From assembly GCA_018398765.1 (NCBI GenBank), contig JAHBMJ010000744.1:28764-41485 (forward strand): a stretch of 12,722 nucleotides of DNA, read 5' to 3'. Shown piece by piece: positions 1-9,448 of this stretch; the first letter of the stretch is position 1; each line of letters begins with the position of its first letter. The notes below the pieces were generated by a model. The model did no database searches. It was not told the origin of the DNA and worked only from the letters and a program-made list of their open reading frames with translations. A program made the position numbers and the translations under genes. Source of the stretch: Chromera velia (Eukaryota; Sar; Chromeraceae).

Positions 1-308
1 GGGGGGGGGGCAGTGGGGTACAGAGAACGATAAAGGTGCACACAGTAGAGTAGAGTGAATGCAGGAGAGCTTGTTTCTTCGGACTGCAGAAGGGTCGGTT
101 TGTGCTTCTCTTTCTTCTTCGTCACCCTCCTTTCTGTTTTCTTTGCCGCATTTTCCCATTCGTTCATGTGTTCAATGCATCCTGTCCCCGGCGGCCCGCT
201 CTTCTTTCTCCATCCGTCTCGGCGCCCCCTCTCTTCTCTTCTCCCTCTGCTTTTTCTCTTTCAATTTTGTTCTCTCTCTGTAGGTGCCTGTGTGCGGCGT
301 GTGTCTGA

Positions 309-956
309 ATGGTTGACCTATGTATGTATGTGCAAATGCAGATGTTGGCAGAGAAGAGAGAGAAAAAAGAGAGGGAAAACCTCCAAGGAAGCCGCCGAGG
401 CAGAGGCAGAGGCAGAGGCAGAGGGGTACGGACGGACGAACGAAATGTAGAGGCGCGGCTCTTCTGCTTTGCACTCGTGTACATGATGGCCAAAAAGGGA
501 CTGGTGAGTCCGATTTTACTTTCATACAGAATTATTTTTCTGTATCAGAGGAAATGCATCATGCACTCGTGTACATGATGGCCAAAAAGGGACTGGTGAG
601 TCCGGCCATCAGTTAATTCATCGTCCTTCTTCTTTCCTTCGAGTCACTCTCCTCTCCCCTTTCCCCCCATGTCTGTGTTCCTTCAAGCGGTGAGGATCTT
701 CAATCTTTCGTCGTTTCCTCCTGAATTGAAGCAGCGCGTCTCTGCAGGACCTCCAGGGACTTTCTCTAACATTGATCGAGAGTGGACGAGCAAGAGAGAG
801 ACAGACAGACAGACAGACGGACAGACGGACAGACGGACAGACGAACAGACAGACATACAAACAGACAGACGGACGGACAGACAGACAGACGGACAGACGG
901 ACAGACGGACAGACGAACAGACAGACAGACAGACGGACAGACGGACAGACGGACAG

Positions 957-999
<43 letters not shown>

Positions 1000-2238
1000 C
1001 ATTGACTGACTGAGTCCTCTCTTGGCGTTCCTGCCTTCCGCCTTTTGTGTGCAGCTTCGCGCCAAAACAGTCCCGGCGGTAGCGCTGAGAGACAGACGCC
1101 AGCCACGGCCACGCGAACAGAGTGCCTCTGCCTCTCCCTCCTCCTCTCCCACTGAAGACAGCCGAACGATCGAGTGGGCTTCCGAGAAAGCTCTGAGAAG
1201 AGACTCCATTCCTTCCGAGAGACCCGACGAGTGGAGCAAGAGACACCTCCTCGGTAAGGGAGTGATCGAGTGAATCGAGCGAATGATGAATGGGAAGGGA
1301 AGGGAAGCTGTGTGTTGTGTTGTCTCCTTTCACTTTGTTTCATCCACCTTGTTTTTCTCCCGGCCGAAAGGCTTTGTCGCTTTGAGGGTCTAGACAAACG
1401 TGCGTGTGTGCAGGGTTTTTATTTATTGTCGTCTCGATTTGTTCGAAACAAAAGAGTGACAACTCTGGGTTGTTTGTTGATTGTATGCGGGTGTGTGTGT
1501 GCAGCGAAATTCGGCAAACATGTAGTGCCCTCGCGCGAGACCGGGGAGAGGTCAGCAGTGGCCGAGCGAGAAGAGTCAAGACGGGAAGAAAGAGAAGAAG
1601 AACAAGAAGCGTCCATAGACCAGGAGGAGGTCCAGGAAGAACAAGACGCAGCACCAGCAGACGAACAGCAACCTGCAGAAGCAGAAGACGACGACGAGAT
1701 AGACCGCCTGTCCATCTCATCCCTAGGAGGAGAAGACTCTTCTTCTTCTTCTTCGTCCTCCTCTTCTTCTTCTTCCTCCTCCACTTGTTCTTCGGCTGTC
1801 CAGATTATTTCTCGGGGGGAGAGTGCCAGAGGAGGGGGACGAAAGAGCTCCTTCTCGACCAGAGCAACATCTTCATCCTCAGAAGGGAGTCCCGAGGAAT
1901 CCCCATGCAGAGGAGGACAGCAGAGGGTTGGCCTCACAAATATGCGAAGCGCCAAAGTAAACAAGCAGACCGAAAGACAATCCCGTAGAGATCAGCAGGA
2001 GAAGGGGTCCCCGTCGTCGAATTTGAACATCCACGTGCACTTCCACCTCCACGCCCCTCGGGTGAATGTCAACACAGAACAGGTGTCGATGATGTCTTTG
2101 AACGCTCCTCAGTCATTTCAACATCACGGCTACGGCAAACAAAATGAGGATCCTTGGGAAGTTGCGAGCACCAGACTGACAGAGGAGACGCTTTCCTTCT
2201 TTTCTCCTGTGTGTTCGTATACGCACAAGGCTGCTTAG
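309..2238 (+). CDS. Split gene of unknown function; Arg/Gly-, Glu- and Ser-rich protein
   Basis: I do not recognise this gene. The model joins exon 309-503 (donor CTG|GTGAGT, phase 0), exon 1055-1253 (acceptor TTTTGTGTGCAG, donor CTCG|GTAAGG, phase 1) and exon 1505-2238 (acceptor GTGTGTGCAG, stop TAG at 2236-2238). All phases agree, giving about 375 residues. The protein starts basic, with a GR repeat near residues 30-40 encoded by a GGCAGA repeat. The middle is rich in Glu and Gln, followed by an acidic patch ([18 protein letters not shown]) and a run of about 15 serines near 1738-1784. The C-terminal quarter is less simple and contains an alternating-histidine stretch, [10 protein letters not shown], near 2029-2058. 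No membrane segment, signal peptide or catalytic motif is visible, so it is probably largely disordered. The start is uncertain: ATG 309 and ATG 342 are in frame, and 342 directly follows a possible acceptor (GCAAATGCAG). The opposite strand of the last exon is also open, but only because the Ser/Glu tracts mirror each other. The last two exons are better supported than the first. Confidence 0.45.
398..424 (+). repeat. GGCAGA hexanucleotide repeat
   Basis: About four tandem GGCAGA units. In the frame of the first exon of the plus-strand gene they encode a short Gly-Arg repeat. Confidence 0.7.
470..512 (+). repeat. 43-bp direct repeat, copy 1 (exon end plus 5' splice site)
   Basis: These 43 bases recur identically at 562-604. 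The copy contains the coding end [11 protein letters not shown] of the first exon of the plus-strand gene and its donor GGACTG|GTGAGT, with the exon ending at 503. Confidence 0.9.
562..604 (+). repeat. 43-bp direct repeat, copy 2 (possible alternative mini-exon)
   Basis: A perfect copy of 470-512 offset by 92 bp, carrying the same coding segment and donor, with an exon end at 595. An acceptor-like TTTTCTGTATCAGAG precedes it. An exon at 551-595 would be 45 nt and phase 0 at both ends, so it could be included, or used as an alternative, without changing frame. It would add [15 protein letters not shown]. Whether it is used cannot be told from sequence. Confidence 0.55.
799..1000 (+). repeat. 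GACA/GACG tetranucleotide microsatellite
   Basis: About 200 bp of ACAG/ACGG units lie inside the first intron of the plus-strand gene. Variant units form a higher-order pattern: the rare variant ACGAAC appears at 841 and again at 913, a 72-bp offset with similar flanking units. All three plus frames stay open through the tract (TDRQ repeat), and the minus frames give SVCL repeats. These open frames are by-products of the repeat and do not indicate coding. Confidence 0.9.
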
Positions 2239-3340
2239 CAAAGACTGAGGGAGGGGGCCGGTTCCGTTGGCAGAACGCGAAAGGAAGACGCTGAGTGCAT
2301 GTCACAGACGCTCGTCGCAGATGACGTTGTGTTTCTTAGTGAAACCTGCATCTTTTTTGTCAGTTTCCAGAAGCGACGGGATCAAAGATGGGAGAGAACT
2401 TCCTTTCCGTCTCTGTTCATCTGCCTTCCTGCCTAATGGTTCTTTCTTTTGTTTTCTTTCTCTTTTTGCTAGGTGTCATTTTTCATCATGCATCTGATTG
2501 GTTGAAAAGGATCAATGAGCGTGCAAAGACGACAACAGGAAAAAGAGAAACGGATTGAAGGAAAGCTTGAGAGAAACCATACATCGATCGATAGATCCGT
2601 CCCTACAGGGGGGGTTTTGTTTTCCTGCTGCAGTGCATGCCGTCTCTCTTGATTGTCAAACCCTTCCGTTGCTTCCGACAGTCAGGGGAAGGAAGAGAAT
2701 GTAGGTATTCATTCTTTCCTGTCCATAGCTATTCATTCTTCATGCAGGCACTAATTTCATTCAAATGATGAACCGAAGATACAAGCATCGTTCGGGCAGC
2801 AGAAGCAGGGAAAGAGAGAACAAAAGAGAGAGAAGTCGACTGGGTTCGTGGCTGTTCGTGTGCACTGTTTGAGAGGTGCAGAATTTTTCTCGTTTTCGTG
2901 TGTTTCTTTCTTTTGTTCTTAATTCCTGAAAGCTCATTTTTCTCTGGAGGGAGGTGGACGTTTCGATGTGAACGAAGAAGAGAATGGGGCCGGTTGGTTG
3001 ACAAAACCATTTGGAAGGAGAGGGGGAGAGAGAGATAGAGAGAAGGAAACGTAGGATCGATCAAAGAGACAGTCAGATAGTCTCAACTGCATGTCTCGAT
3101 CTTCATGAACCCTCCCTCCCTCCCTCCCTCTTCTATCGCTCCCGCTTTTGGCGGGCAGTCAGTTTGATACGACGAAAGGTTTGTAAGGTGAGCGCAGTAA
3201 GGAAGAAAGAAAGTTGGTGAGGGAGGGAGGAAATGCGGGGATGATCAACGACCGAAAGGAAATCCTTTTTGGTGTCGATACATACGACACGGAACGAGAC
3301 TTTCGATCCGATGATGCCAGGCTGCGTTCTTCCCTTCCCC

Positions 3341-3354
3341 TGCATGCATGCATG
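3341..3354. repeat. TGCATGCA palindromic motif run
   Basis: Overlapping copies of the self-complementary octamer TGCATGCA. The same octamer recurs at 6916-6927, 9434-9445, 10447-10454, 11943-11950 and 12133-12140. Confidence 0.8.
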
Positions 3355-3833
3355 AGGCTGCTTGCTGTAATATTCGTGACCACCTGCCTGCCTCAGTGCA
3401 TCCATCCACGAATTTACAGTTTATGTGTGTGGCGTCGAGGGAGGATTCGAGGGGGGATGTCCGGTTGACGATCTGTTCTGTCTGTACGACGGAGAGACTG
3501 TTTGCTGAACGGTCGTCGCTTTTCTCTGACGCTCCTGCGCTCTCTCTCTTTCTCTCTGTGTCTCTTTGCCTCTTTGTCTTTCTCTTTCTAACCGCTTATT
3601 GTCCCTCTATCTCTGTCACGGGTACAAGAGTGGACAACCTGCTCCTGCTTGGTGGTCTGCTTTGTCCTACATGTCGTCTCTTTGCCTTTTGTTTTCTAAG
3701 TCTTTTTCTCTTCTGCGCCTGCGCAAAGGTTTCGCCGAAGAAGGAAGGCCGTTTTGTGGGGGATGCGAATAAGCATTAAAGCGAGGAAGTGCATGAGTGA
3801 GGGGGGATTCCGATGATCAGATTGATTCACTGC

Positions 3834-3854
3834 ATGGATGGATGGATGGATGGA
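3834..3854 (+). repeat. ATGG tetranucleotide microsatellite
   Basis: About five tandem ATGG units in the intergenic region. No coding role is visible. Confidence 0.8.
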
Positions 3855-4689
3855 GTCATCTGCCGTCGGGAGAGGTAGGGAGAGGCGGGCTCGAGATACT
3901 CTGTGACCGGTCGACCCTTCTTTCTTCCTTCCTTCCTGCCGTTATGTGTCTGTCTGTTTTCGTTTGTTTTGTTGATGTTCTGTAGTTGCACATCGTCAAG
4001 ACGACGTTTGGATGCGCTGGCTTGCTTGCCTGTCTGGCTCTTCTGCTGTTCGGGTGTCCGTTTTGGCGTTTGCCTTCAATTCAATTCCATTCAATTCAAA
4101 TGAGTGTGTCCGTCCTTTTGTTCCTTCCCGTTTTTCTTTTTTTTGTTGGCTGTAAGTTGCATGGGTTTGCGTCTACTCAAAGAAGTGTCCGTCCTTCCAC
4201 TCCTTACCGATTCCATAAATTGTCATGGAAATCGGTCGCTGAGGCTAGCTGTCTCGATTTTTAAACGAACGTGCATACAGATTCGATCGATCGAGAAAGC
4301 CTGGAGGAAAGTGGTAAGATCGTTGCCCGTGCTGCCAATCCATGTGCAGTGCATGCTAGAGTGCATGTCTGATCGACTGATTTGGTTCCATCCAAGATGT
4401 TGCAGTAGTACGTTTTTTGGCATTTAGTGTGAGCCAAAGGGAAACTTTGTTTGAACGCGATCCGGTGTCCGGATCATGCGGCAGGGTGCGTTCATTCAAA
4501 ACCGAAACTTCAATTTACTTTTCCTTAATTCGGTGCATGTTTTTGGCGGTAAATTTGGCTTCAATTCGCATTGACTTCAGTGTATGCGACCCGCTCTTGC
4601 TTCGCCGAAGAGAGGCGTAAGTCACTACGGTCATTCTACGGGTTTGATTCGAACAGAATCAGATTTTCGGAGGGGAATTCGACTTTCTA

Positions 4690-5060
4690 TGTCATTTAAC
4701 TCTGTTCTACGTTTTACTTCTTTCATTATATGTATATGTATATATAATCTTTTAGCATCGTCTAAAATTTGGTATATCAATGTTTATTATATTATATTAC
4801 TTCAATTTTAGCTTCAATTATCATAAATTGACATAAAATCATTTGACTAAGAGTCTAAGACTGATACTGAGATATAGTATAGCGTGGTATCCTAAAAAAC
4901 CAAAGCAACTTTTCTTTGCCTCAAGTGAGAAACATCCAGCTAGCTTTAAACAAAAAAACGAGCAAAAACTTCCATCATTGTTGCAAGGGGTGTTACATCA
5001 TTACAGCATCAAACACATTTCTGGACAATGATTTAATATTGTTTTCATACACAAATAATA
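4690..5060. other. AT-rich island 1
   Basis: Base composition changes visibly from the mixed composition on the left to AT-rich DNA with TATATGTATATGTATATATAA near 4730-4748. No gene, clear terminal repeat or target-site duplication was found. It may be a decayed mobile element or an organelle-derived insertion. Origin unknown. Confidence 0.5.
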
Positions 5061-5082
5061 ATTAAAAAGAAAGAATCACTGT

Positions 5083-5330
5083 TCAATCACATGAAAGCTT
5101 TCGTACTAGATATTTAAATTCAGGGGGGCGTAAGGCATGGCGATCTCGAGGCTTCAATACCCATTTTTTTTCTTGCACAGGTTCTAGCACAGGTTGTTCA
5201 ACGATGCTTTTCAGCTTCACAGAGCCATTTGCCGAACAATTTACACCATGTGGATTTGTGCCATTGCGTTTTGATTTCATAGGAGACTTTTCAAGCGTGT
5301 TCAACGAGAAAAAGCCCCTTTTCTGGTTGC
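5083..5330 (-). CDS. Small orphan reading frame, hypothetical
   Basis: An open minus-strand frame of about 80 codons ends in TGA at 5083. It opens after a TAA just upstream of 5330, and an ATG lies internally near 5281. The composition is ordinary, basic and proline-bearing (for example KKWVLKPRDRHALRPPEF), with no membrane segment or motif I recognise. It lies between AT-rich island 1 and the end of the kinase gene, on the same strand. It could be a last exon, a fragment of a mobile-element gene, or chance. No initiating ATG is placed so as to use the whole frame. Confidence 0.2.
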
Positions 5331-5372
5331 GGTTTTATGCGGCTTTTGAACTATCAGTAACATGTTAGTAGT

Positions 5373-8300
5373 TCAACTTTCTCTGTCGGCTGATTCTGCC
5401 AGGCAGTCGGTTTGCGCTCTGGTTGGTCGTCGAAGAGCGCGTCTCCCTGTCTCTGGAGTTTTTGGAAACACAACAGGAACCTGGGCACTCGCATCACGCT
5501 GTTCGGGTATCATGCAGTGCAGGCGCATCTGCGGAGAGGGACGGGCCGAACGGACGCTTGGCGTGTCGGCACCCAACCTGAAGGATAACTGGCTGTGGCC
5601 GTGCGTCATCCCTCTCTTGCCTGACCGACCTGGAGCTCTCGAAGTGGACTGTGGTGAGGCTCTGAGTTTGTTGGGGATTTCAAAATTCAGACTTTCAAAT
5701 ACGGTCTGAAGTCTGTCTGTAGTCACCGGCTTGAAAAGAATGTCCACAGCTCCAGCGCTGAAGAATTCTTCCGAGCCCTCTGTCTGTCCCGTCAGTCCAA
5801 TGAAAATTGAGGGCACGGCTCTGGTAATAGTACTACTGGCACTTTGGTTTTTTAAATGGCAGAGGATTTTCTCAATTGCCTCCGGGCCTTCCATTTTGGG
5901 CATATTTCTGTCCATCAGCACAAGCCGAAACCTTTCTCCCTTCTCGACAAACCGAGAGACCGCATCAGCCCCATCTGAGCTGACCTCAACCGAAAAGCCC
6001 AGTCTCTTCAGTGCTAGAGACCCGGCAAGTTGACACATAGAGTTGTCGTCTACTAACAACACGTCCGCGGTGTACTGCCTAAGGCTAAGGCGGTGAACCC
6101 ACGACCCCAGTCTGATCTCTCGGCTCCTTCGAGCGGCAGCGTGTCCCACTGTGTCCCGGCGGCCGGTCTCAATCTGGGCCGTCCCCTGTGTTGCGGCGAC
6201 GGGGTCAGTGGCTCTGCGGCGGCGGGGAGACTGCGACAGTGACGGCTCCCCCCACGGCCCGGCAGTGGAAGGGGCCCTAGGCGGAAAGGGCAGAAGAGAC
6301 GGAGACGGAGAAGGGCAACCACTCTGTTGCTTGTCTGATGACAGGAGAACCGACGGAGGCTGAAGGCTGCATGAGCCGCTCTGTTGTGTCACTGCTTCTT
6401 CGTTTCTCCGTCGTCGCTCCCTCGACTCTTTCGCTATTTTCCTCGTCGATTCGATTTTTTTCTTCCCCTTTTTCTCCGACTTCCTTCTCGGCAGCTACAG
6501 AGTCACCATCCTCCTTCATGCAGTCACTGTTGTGAGAAGAGACTTCTTCATCAATGTCAACGTCAACGTCAACAAGAGGAGAGTCGAATTCAAAGAAGAA
6601 CTCCGAACCCTTCCCACTGCCCTCAGACGAGGCCCCAATCTTCCCCCCACAATGGGCTTCCACAAACACCCGACTGATGCACAAACCCAGTCCCGTCCCC
6701 CCCCCGTTCTGCTGTTCCCCTGCCCGAATCTGGCTGTAGGGCTTGAACAGCTTCTGCAAGTCCTCCGCTTTCAGCCCCACGCCCTCATCCCGAACGGAAA
6801 CCCTCATGTGCACCTGCAGGCAGGCAGGCAGGCAGGCAGGCAGCACAACACACTCTCACGCACAAGAATCCAGCAAGCATATCTGTATTCAAACAATCCA
6901 TCCACAGATCCAGACTGCATGCATGCAGATTCCACCGACAACGGTCTACGTGAGTTCTTCACAAACACGCGACAGGTGAAGCCAGAGGAGCGGAGGGAGG
7001 GATCGGCAGGCACATGCAAAGAGGAGAGAAGAGGGCATGCGTCGATGTATGCAGGAACTAGAGACACAACGAATTGAAACAGCGAAGCAACTGAACACTA
7101 AACAAACGTCTCACTCAACCGACCAACGGACCCACCCATTTGCAGCCGCCGTCAAGAAAAGCTTCGTCAGGCAGTTGCGCTGCCTGAGGTGATCCCCCTC
7201 TGCCCTGCTGTGTGTGTGCTGGAAGGCGGTCGGAGGGGAGAGGGCGGACCTCCAGCGTGAGGAAGACAGTGCCGCCCTCTGGAGAGAACTTCCGAGCGTT
7301 GGAGAGAAAGTTGCTGACCACCTGTACATATTAGACAAGCATAAATGAGGCAATAGAAACAATGAAAGGAGGGGGCAGGCAGACGTGAATGCGTGCGACA
7401 TGCATGGTTCGCTTGACACGTTCTTTCTCATCTTCCTTTCTTCAGTGCGTCCTTTCTCTCATTTCTGCATGCGTTGTTTTCTGTCCTTCCTGGTTTTCTG
7501 ACCCTCTTCCTTTCCATCTTTCCTCCTTCGTCTCACTCATGTAGTCCATCAGTCATTCCTCCCCTAGCTCCCTCACATGGATGGTCTCCACTTGATCGTC
7601 TGACTAGCCTTCCTAACTGCCACGTACACCAACGTACGTACCTGTTTCAATCTCGCGAAGTCTGCCCACACACCAACCCGGCCAGCCAGGGGCTTCTCAT
7701 CACCCGAAGTCATCAGGGAGGAGACACAGCAACCCCAACCTTTGGCAGCAGAGTCCTCCGACTCCGTCTCTGCGTCCACTGCTTGCACCACTCGGACCTC
7801 TGTCTTCAAGGTCAGACCCTTGCTCTTGAACACAGGGTCTGCCTGTCTGACCTCGTCCTCAAAGAACGTCAACAGACTCTGCGGAGAGAACGAGAAGGCA
7901 AAGGTCCCACTTGCCAGCTTCTCCAAGTGCAGAACGTCATCACAGATGTTGCCCATCTGCTCAATTTGAGAGGAAATCGTGGCAGAGAGCTCATGCAGGC
8001 TCTTCAATTTAGCCCGAAATTCCGAAGAGGAAATTTCACTCTTACTCTCCATGCCCTCGGCCACCTCCATCAGCTCAGCGATCACCTCTGCCTGTTCGCA
8101 CATCAGCAGGCAGGCCGAGCTAAGGGGGTTGCGGACTTCATGCATGATATAGGCAAGGAAGGAGTGCTTCGTCTTCTCTGCGTCCTGTTTGAGCTTCTTG
8201 AATTCAACAGCGGCATGGAACGCCTCGTCCCGAATCCAACGAAGAAGAGTGAAGCAGAGTCCTGCATGCACAGAGGTGCACACAGGGAGCACAAAAAAAT

Positions 8301-9109
8301 AACCACGCTGCACCTAAACATAAACAGAAACAACGACACTGCACTTGCAGGGAGATACGGAAGCGCTCATTCAAAACAGTAGGAAGTAAAAAGGAACGCC
8401 GATACATGTGTAAAGCAGAAAGCGGAAAGTCCCACAGATTGTGTCGAAAGCCAGCATATACTGGCGAAGGAGTCCATAGAACACTTTACGCCTTCCTGTA
8501 TGCACATGCACGCGTTCAACCACAGCCAATGCCTTACATGCCTGAAGAAGAAACGTGCATGCCAAGAGAATAGAACGTACCTGCGAAAAAAAGCATTGCC
8601 AGAGTATCCATATGATCTTCTGGGGATCCGTGTACGCGCACAAACCTTGTCCTCATGCACGCGAACGACAGCAGATGGTTGAGAGCAAACAGCATGAACG
8701 CCCCCGTCCGCAACTGGAACGAATTTCCGACAGCGAGGCTGCAGAAGAACGAGCCCCCGTGGTGCAAGGGCATCTTGGATACCTGGTTTTCTGGGATTGC
8801 ACCGGGGTCCAAAACTCCGAATGCTACTGCGTTGCCCCAACAAGCAAAAGAGAGGACCAAAGCGAGCAGGAGGTCTGTGTGTTGACGAAAATGAAGGGCT
8901 ATATTAGGGATTTGCATGACTAATGTGAGAATTGTGATTCCCGCAACTGCGCCGAGGGCAGGAACAGAGCCACTCGCCCACAGGATCCCCCAAGGAACCC
9001 AACCAAGAGCAAACAGAAAGTCCCACCTAACGCGCATCTTCTCCAGCTGCCGCCGGAGGGCAACGGTTCGAGGGTCACTTGACGGGTCCCCATCTGGCTG
9101 CTGGGGCAT
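5373..9109 (-). CDS. Membrane-bound hybrid histidine kinase (6TM-HisKA-HATPase-receiver)
   Basis: This is a complete two-component sensor kinase gene. The exons are 9109-8581, 8261-7642, 7321-7136, 6813 to about 6323, and about 6276-5373. Residues 30-186 form about six hydrophobic helices, the last encoded across the first junction (LAMLFFAG|LCFTLLRW). No extracellular sensor domain is seen. HisKA has phosphoacceptor His217 in HEVRNPL. HATPase_c has the N box SNFLSNARKF (Asn391), G1 DEGVG (454-458), F box LFKPYSQI and G2 GGGTGLGL (about 482-489). An acidic linker leads to the receiver, which has the paired Asp (LLVDDNS), the phosphorylated Asp (LMDRNMP), Thr (LTGQ) and Lys (FKPV). A tail of about 100 residues rich in Ser, Pro and Arg follows. 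By family knowledge it autophosphorylates on His and passes phosphate to its own receiver, and probably then to a histidine phosphotransfer protein not in this window. Signal unknown. The first three junctions match in phase. The last is ambiguous: a 46-nt intron (6322-6277) gives about 909 residues and a 139-nt intron (6498-6360) about 878. ATG 9109 is the first in-frame start before the membrane domain. Confidence 0.88.
6814..7135 (-). other. Kinase intron 3 (322 nt, phase 0)
   Basis: Donor AAATGG|GTGGGTCC and acceptor CCTGCCTGCAG|GTGCAC. The join gives GCKW|VHMRVSVRDEGVG, leading into the G1 box. The 3' end of the intron is a CCTG repeat rather than an ordinary pyrimidine tract. Confidence 0.85.
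6815..6843 (-). repeat. CCTG tetranucleotide repeat at a 3' splice site
   Basis: On the minus strand this reads as tandem CTGC/CCTG units ending in CAG exactly at the intron 3 acceptor of the kinase gene. A near-identical tract sits at the acceptor of the first visible SET-gene exon (12654-12687). Confidence 0.85.
7322..7641 (-). other. Kinase intron 2 (320 nt, phase 0)
   Basis: Donor AAACAG|GTACGTACG and acceptor TATGTACAG|GTGGTC. The join gives FARLKQ|VVSNFLSNARKF, the canonical run-up to the N box. Confidence 0.9.
8262..8580 (-). other. Kinase intron 1 (319 nt, phase 1)
   Basis: Donor GCAG|GTACGTTC and acceptor GTGCATGCAG|GACTC. Joining exons 1 and 2 directly restores a glycine codon and an uninterrupted sixth membrane helix. 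Confidence 0.8.
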
Positions 9110-9448
9110 TCTGGTTTGTTACTGTGAGTGGGCGGGTATATATTTGTATGGGTCCATGCACAGGATTGTGTGACGCTACAGAGCAAGAGCAGGAGCCTGC
9201 GATGTGCGCTCGTTTATAAACTTGTACCGTGAAGGCAGAAAAAGGCGGCCGGAAGTCTCTCACGAATTTAAGCTGTTCTTTCCTGACAGTCAGTGGCAGA
9301 ACAGCTGCAAGTTGTCGACCAGCTCCCCTCAAGACTCTCAACTGACCTTCACTCTATCATACGAATTAATAGCATGCACGTCGATCGGCCGGCTTAATAT
9401 TCGATAAAAATTAAGAAACTTAATTCGAGTCACTGCATGCATGCACGT
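9110..9448. promoter_or_regulatory. Upstream region of the kinase gene
   Basis: This stretch precedes ATG 9109 and should hold the kinase 5' UTR and promoter. A TATA-like run lies at about 9137-9145, too close to the ATG to place a start site with confidence. A second AT-rich run, TTTATAAA, lies near 9212-9219. A TGCATGCATGCA run at 9434-9445 marks its far edge. No element is proven. Confidence 0.3.

Larger units (their letters stand above)
2239..4640. other. Intergenic region, no supported gene
   Basis: I see no convincing exon in this 2.4-kb stretch. The frames that stay open are short, T- or K/R-rich, and lack paired splice sites or recognisable domains. It holds short simple repeats: CCCT units at 3113-3130, TGCATGCATGCATG at 3341-3354, ATGG units at about 3834-3854 and an ATTCA-type repeat at 4077-4100. 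Pyrimidine-rich stretches (for example 3540-3600) are common. It may include the 3' UTR of the plus-strand gene, but I found no clear AATAAA just after 2238. Confidence 0.5.

Noticed and set aside
1-308. First exon or promoter in the pyrimidine-rich left end
   Set aside because: There is a fair acceptor at 281-283 (CTCTCTCTGTAG), but no upstream exon can be paired with it; the G run at 1-10 may be an assembly edge.
669-689. Tiny coding start ATG...GCG before a donor-like GTGAGG
   Set aside because: It could join the exon at 1055 in phase, but it is only seven codons and competes with the better-supported exon 309-503.
748-800. Possible exon after the acceptor TCTCTGCAG at 747
   Set aside because: The acceptor is good, but no usable donor follows before the microsatellite, and the flanking exons already join in phase without it.
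799-1000. CRISPR-like array
   Set aside because: It is a continuous tetranucleotide microsatellite without unique spacers, in eukaryotic DNA.
618-1397. Long minus-strand frames with Ser-Val-Cys-Leu repeats
   Set aside because: They are kept open only by the GACA microsatellite, which has no stop in any frame.
1419-1964. Minus-strand frame rich in Glu and Ser
   Set aside because: It mirrors the Ser and Glu tracts of the plus-strand exon; the plus strand has matching splice sites and a less repetitive C-terminus.
3348-3779. 143-codon plus-strand frame with hydrophobic runs
   Set aside because: The hydrophobic runs come from T/C-rich simple sequence; no splice sites, domain or plausible start context.
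5362-6363. Plus-strand open frames opposite the receiver domain
   Set aside because: Antisense of a receiver domain with all its conserved residues; no domain in the plus reading.
7474-8382. 302-codon plus-strand open frame
   Set aside because: It is antisense to the HisKA exon of the kinase gene, whose motifs and splice phases are far stronger.
8345-8460. Extra exon between kinase exons 1 and 2
   Set aside because: Open frames and possible splice sites exist, but most combinations give a stop or wrong phase; direct joining of exons 1 and 2 gives a correct codon, a good membrane helix and an intron the size of its neighbours.
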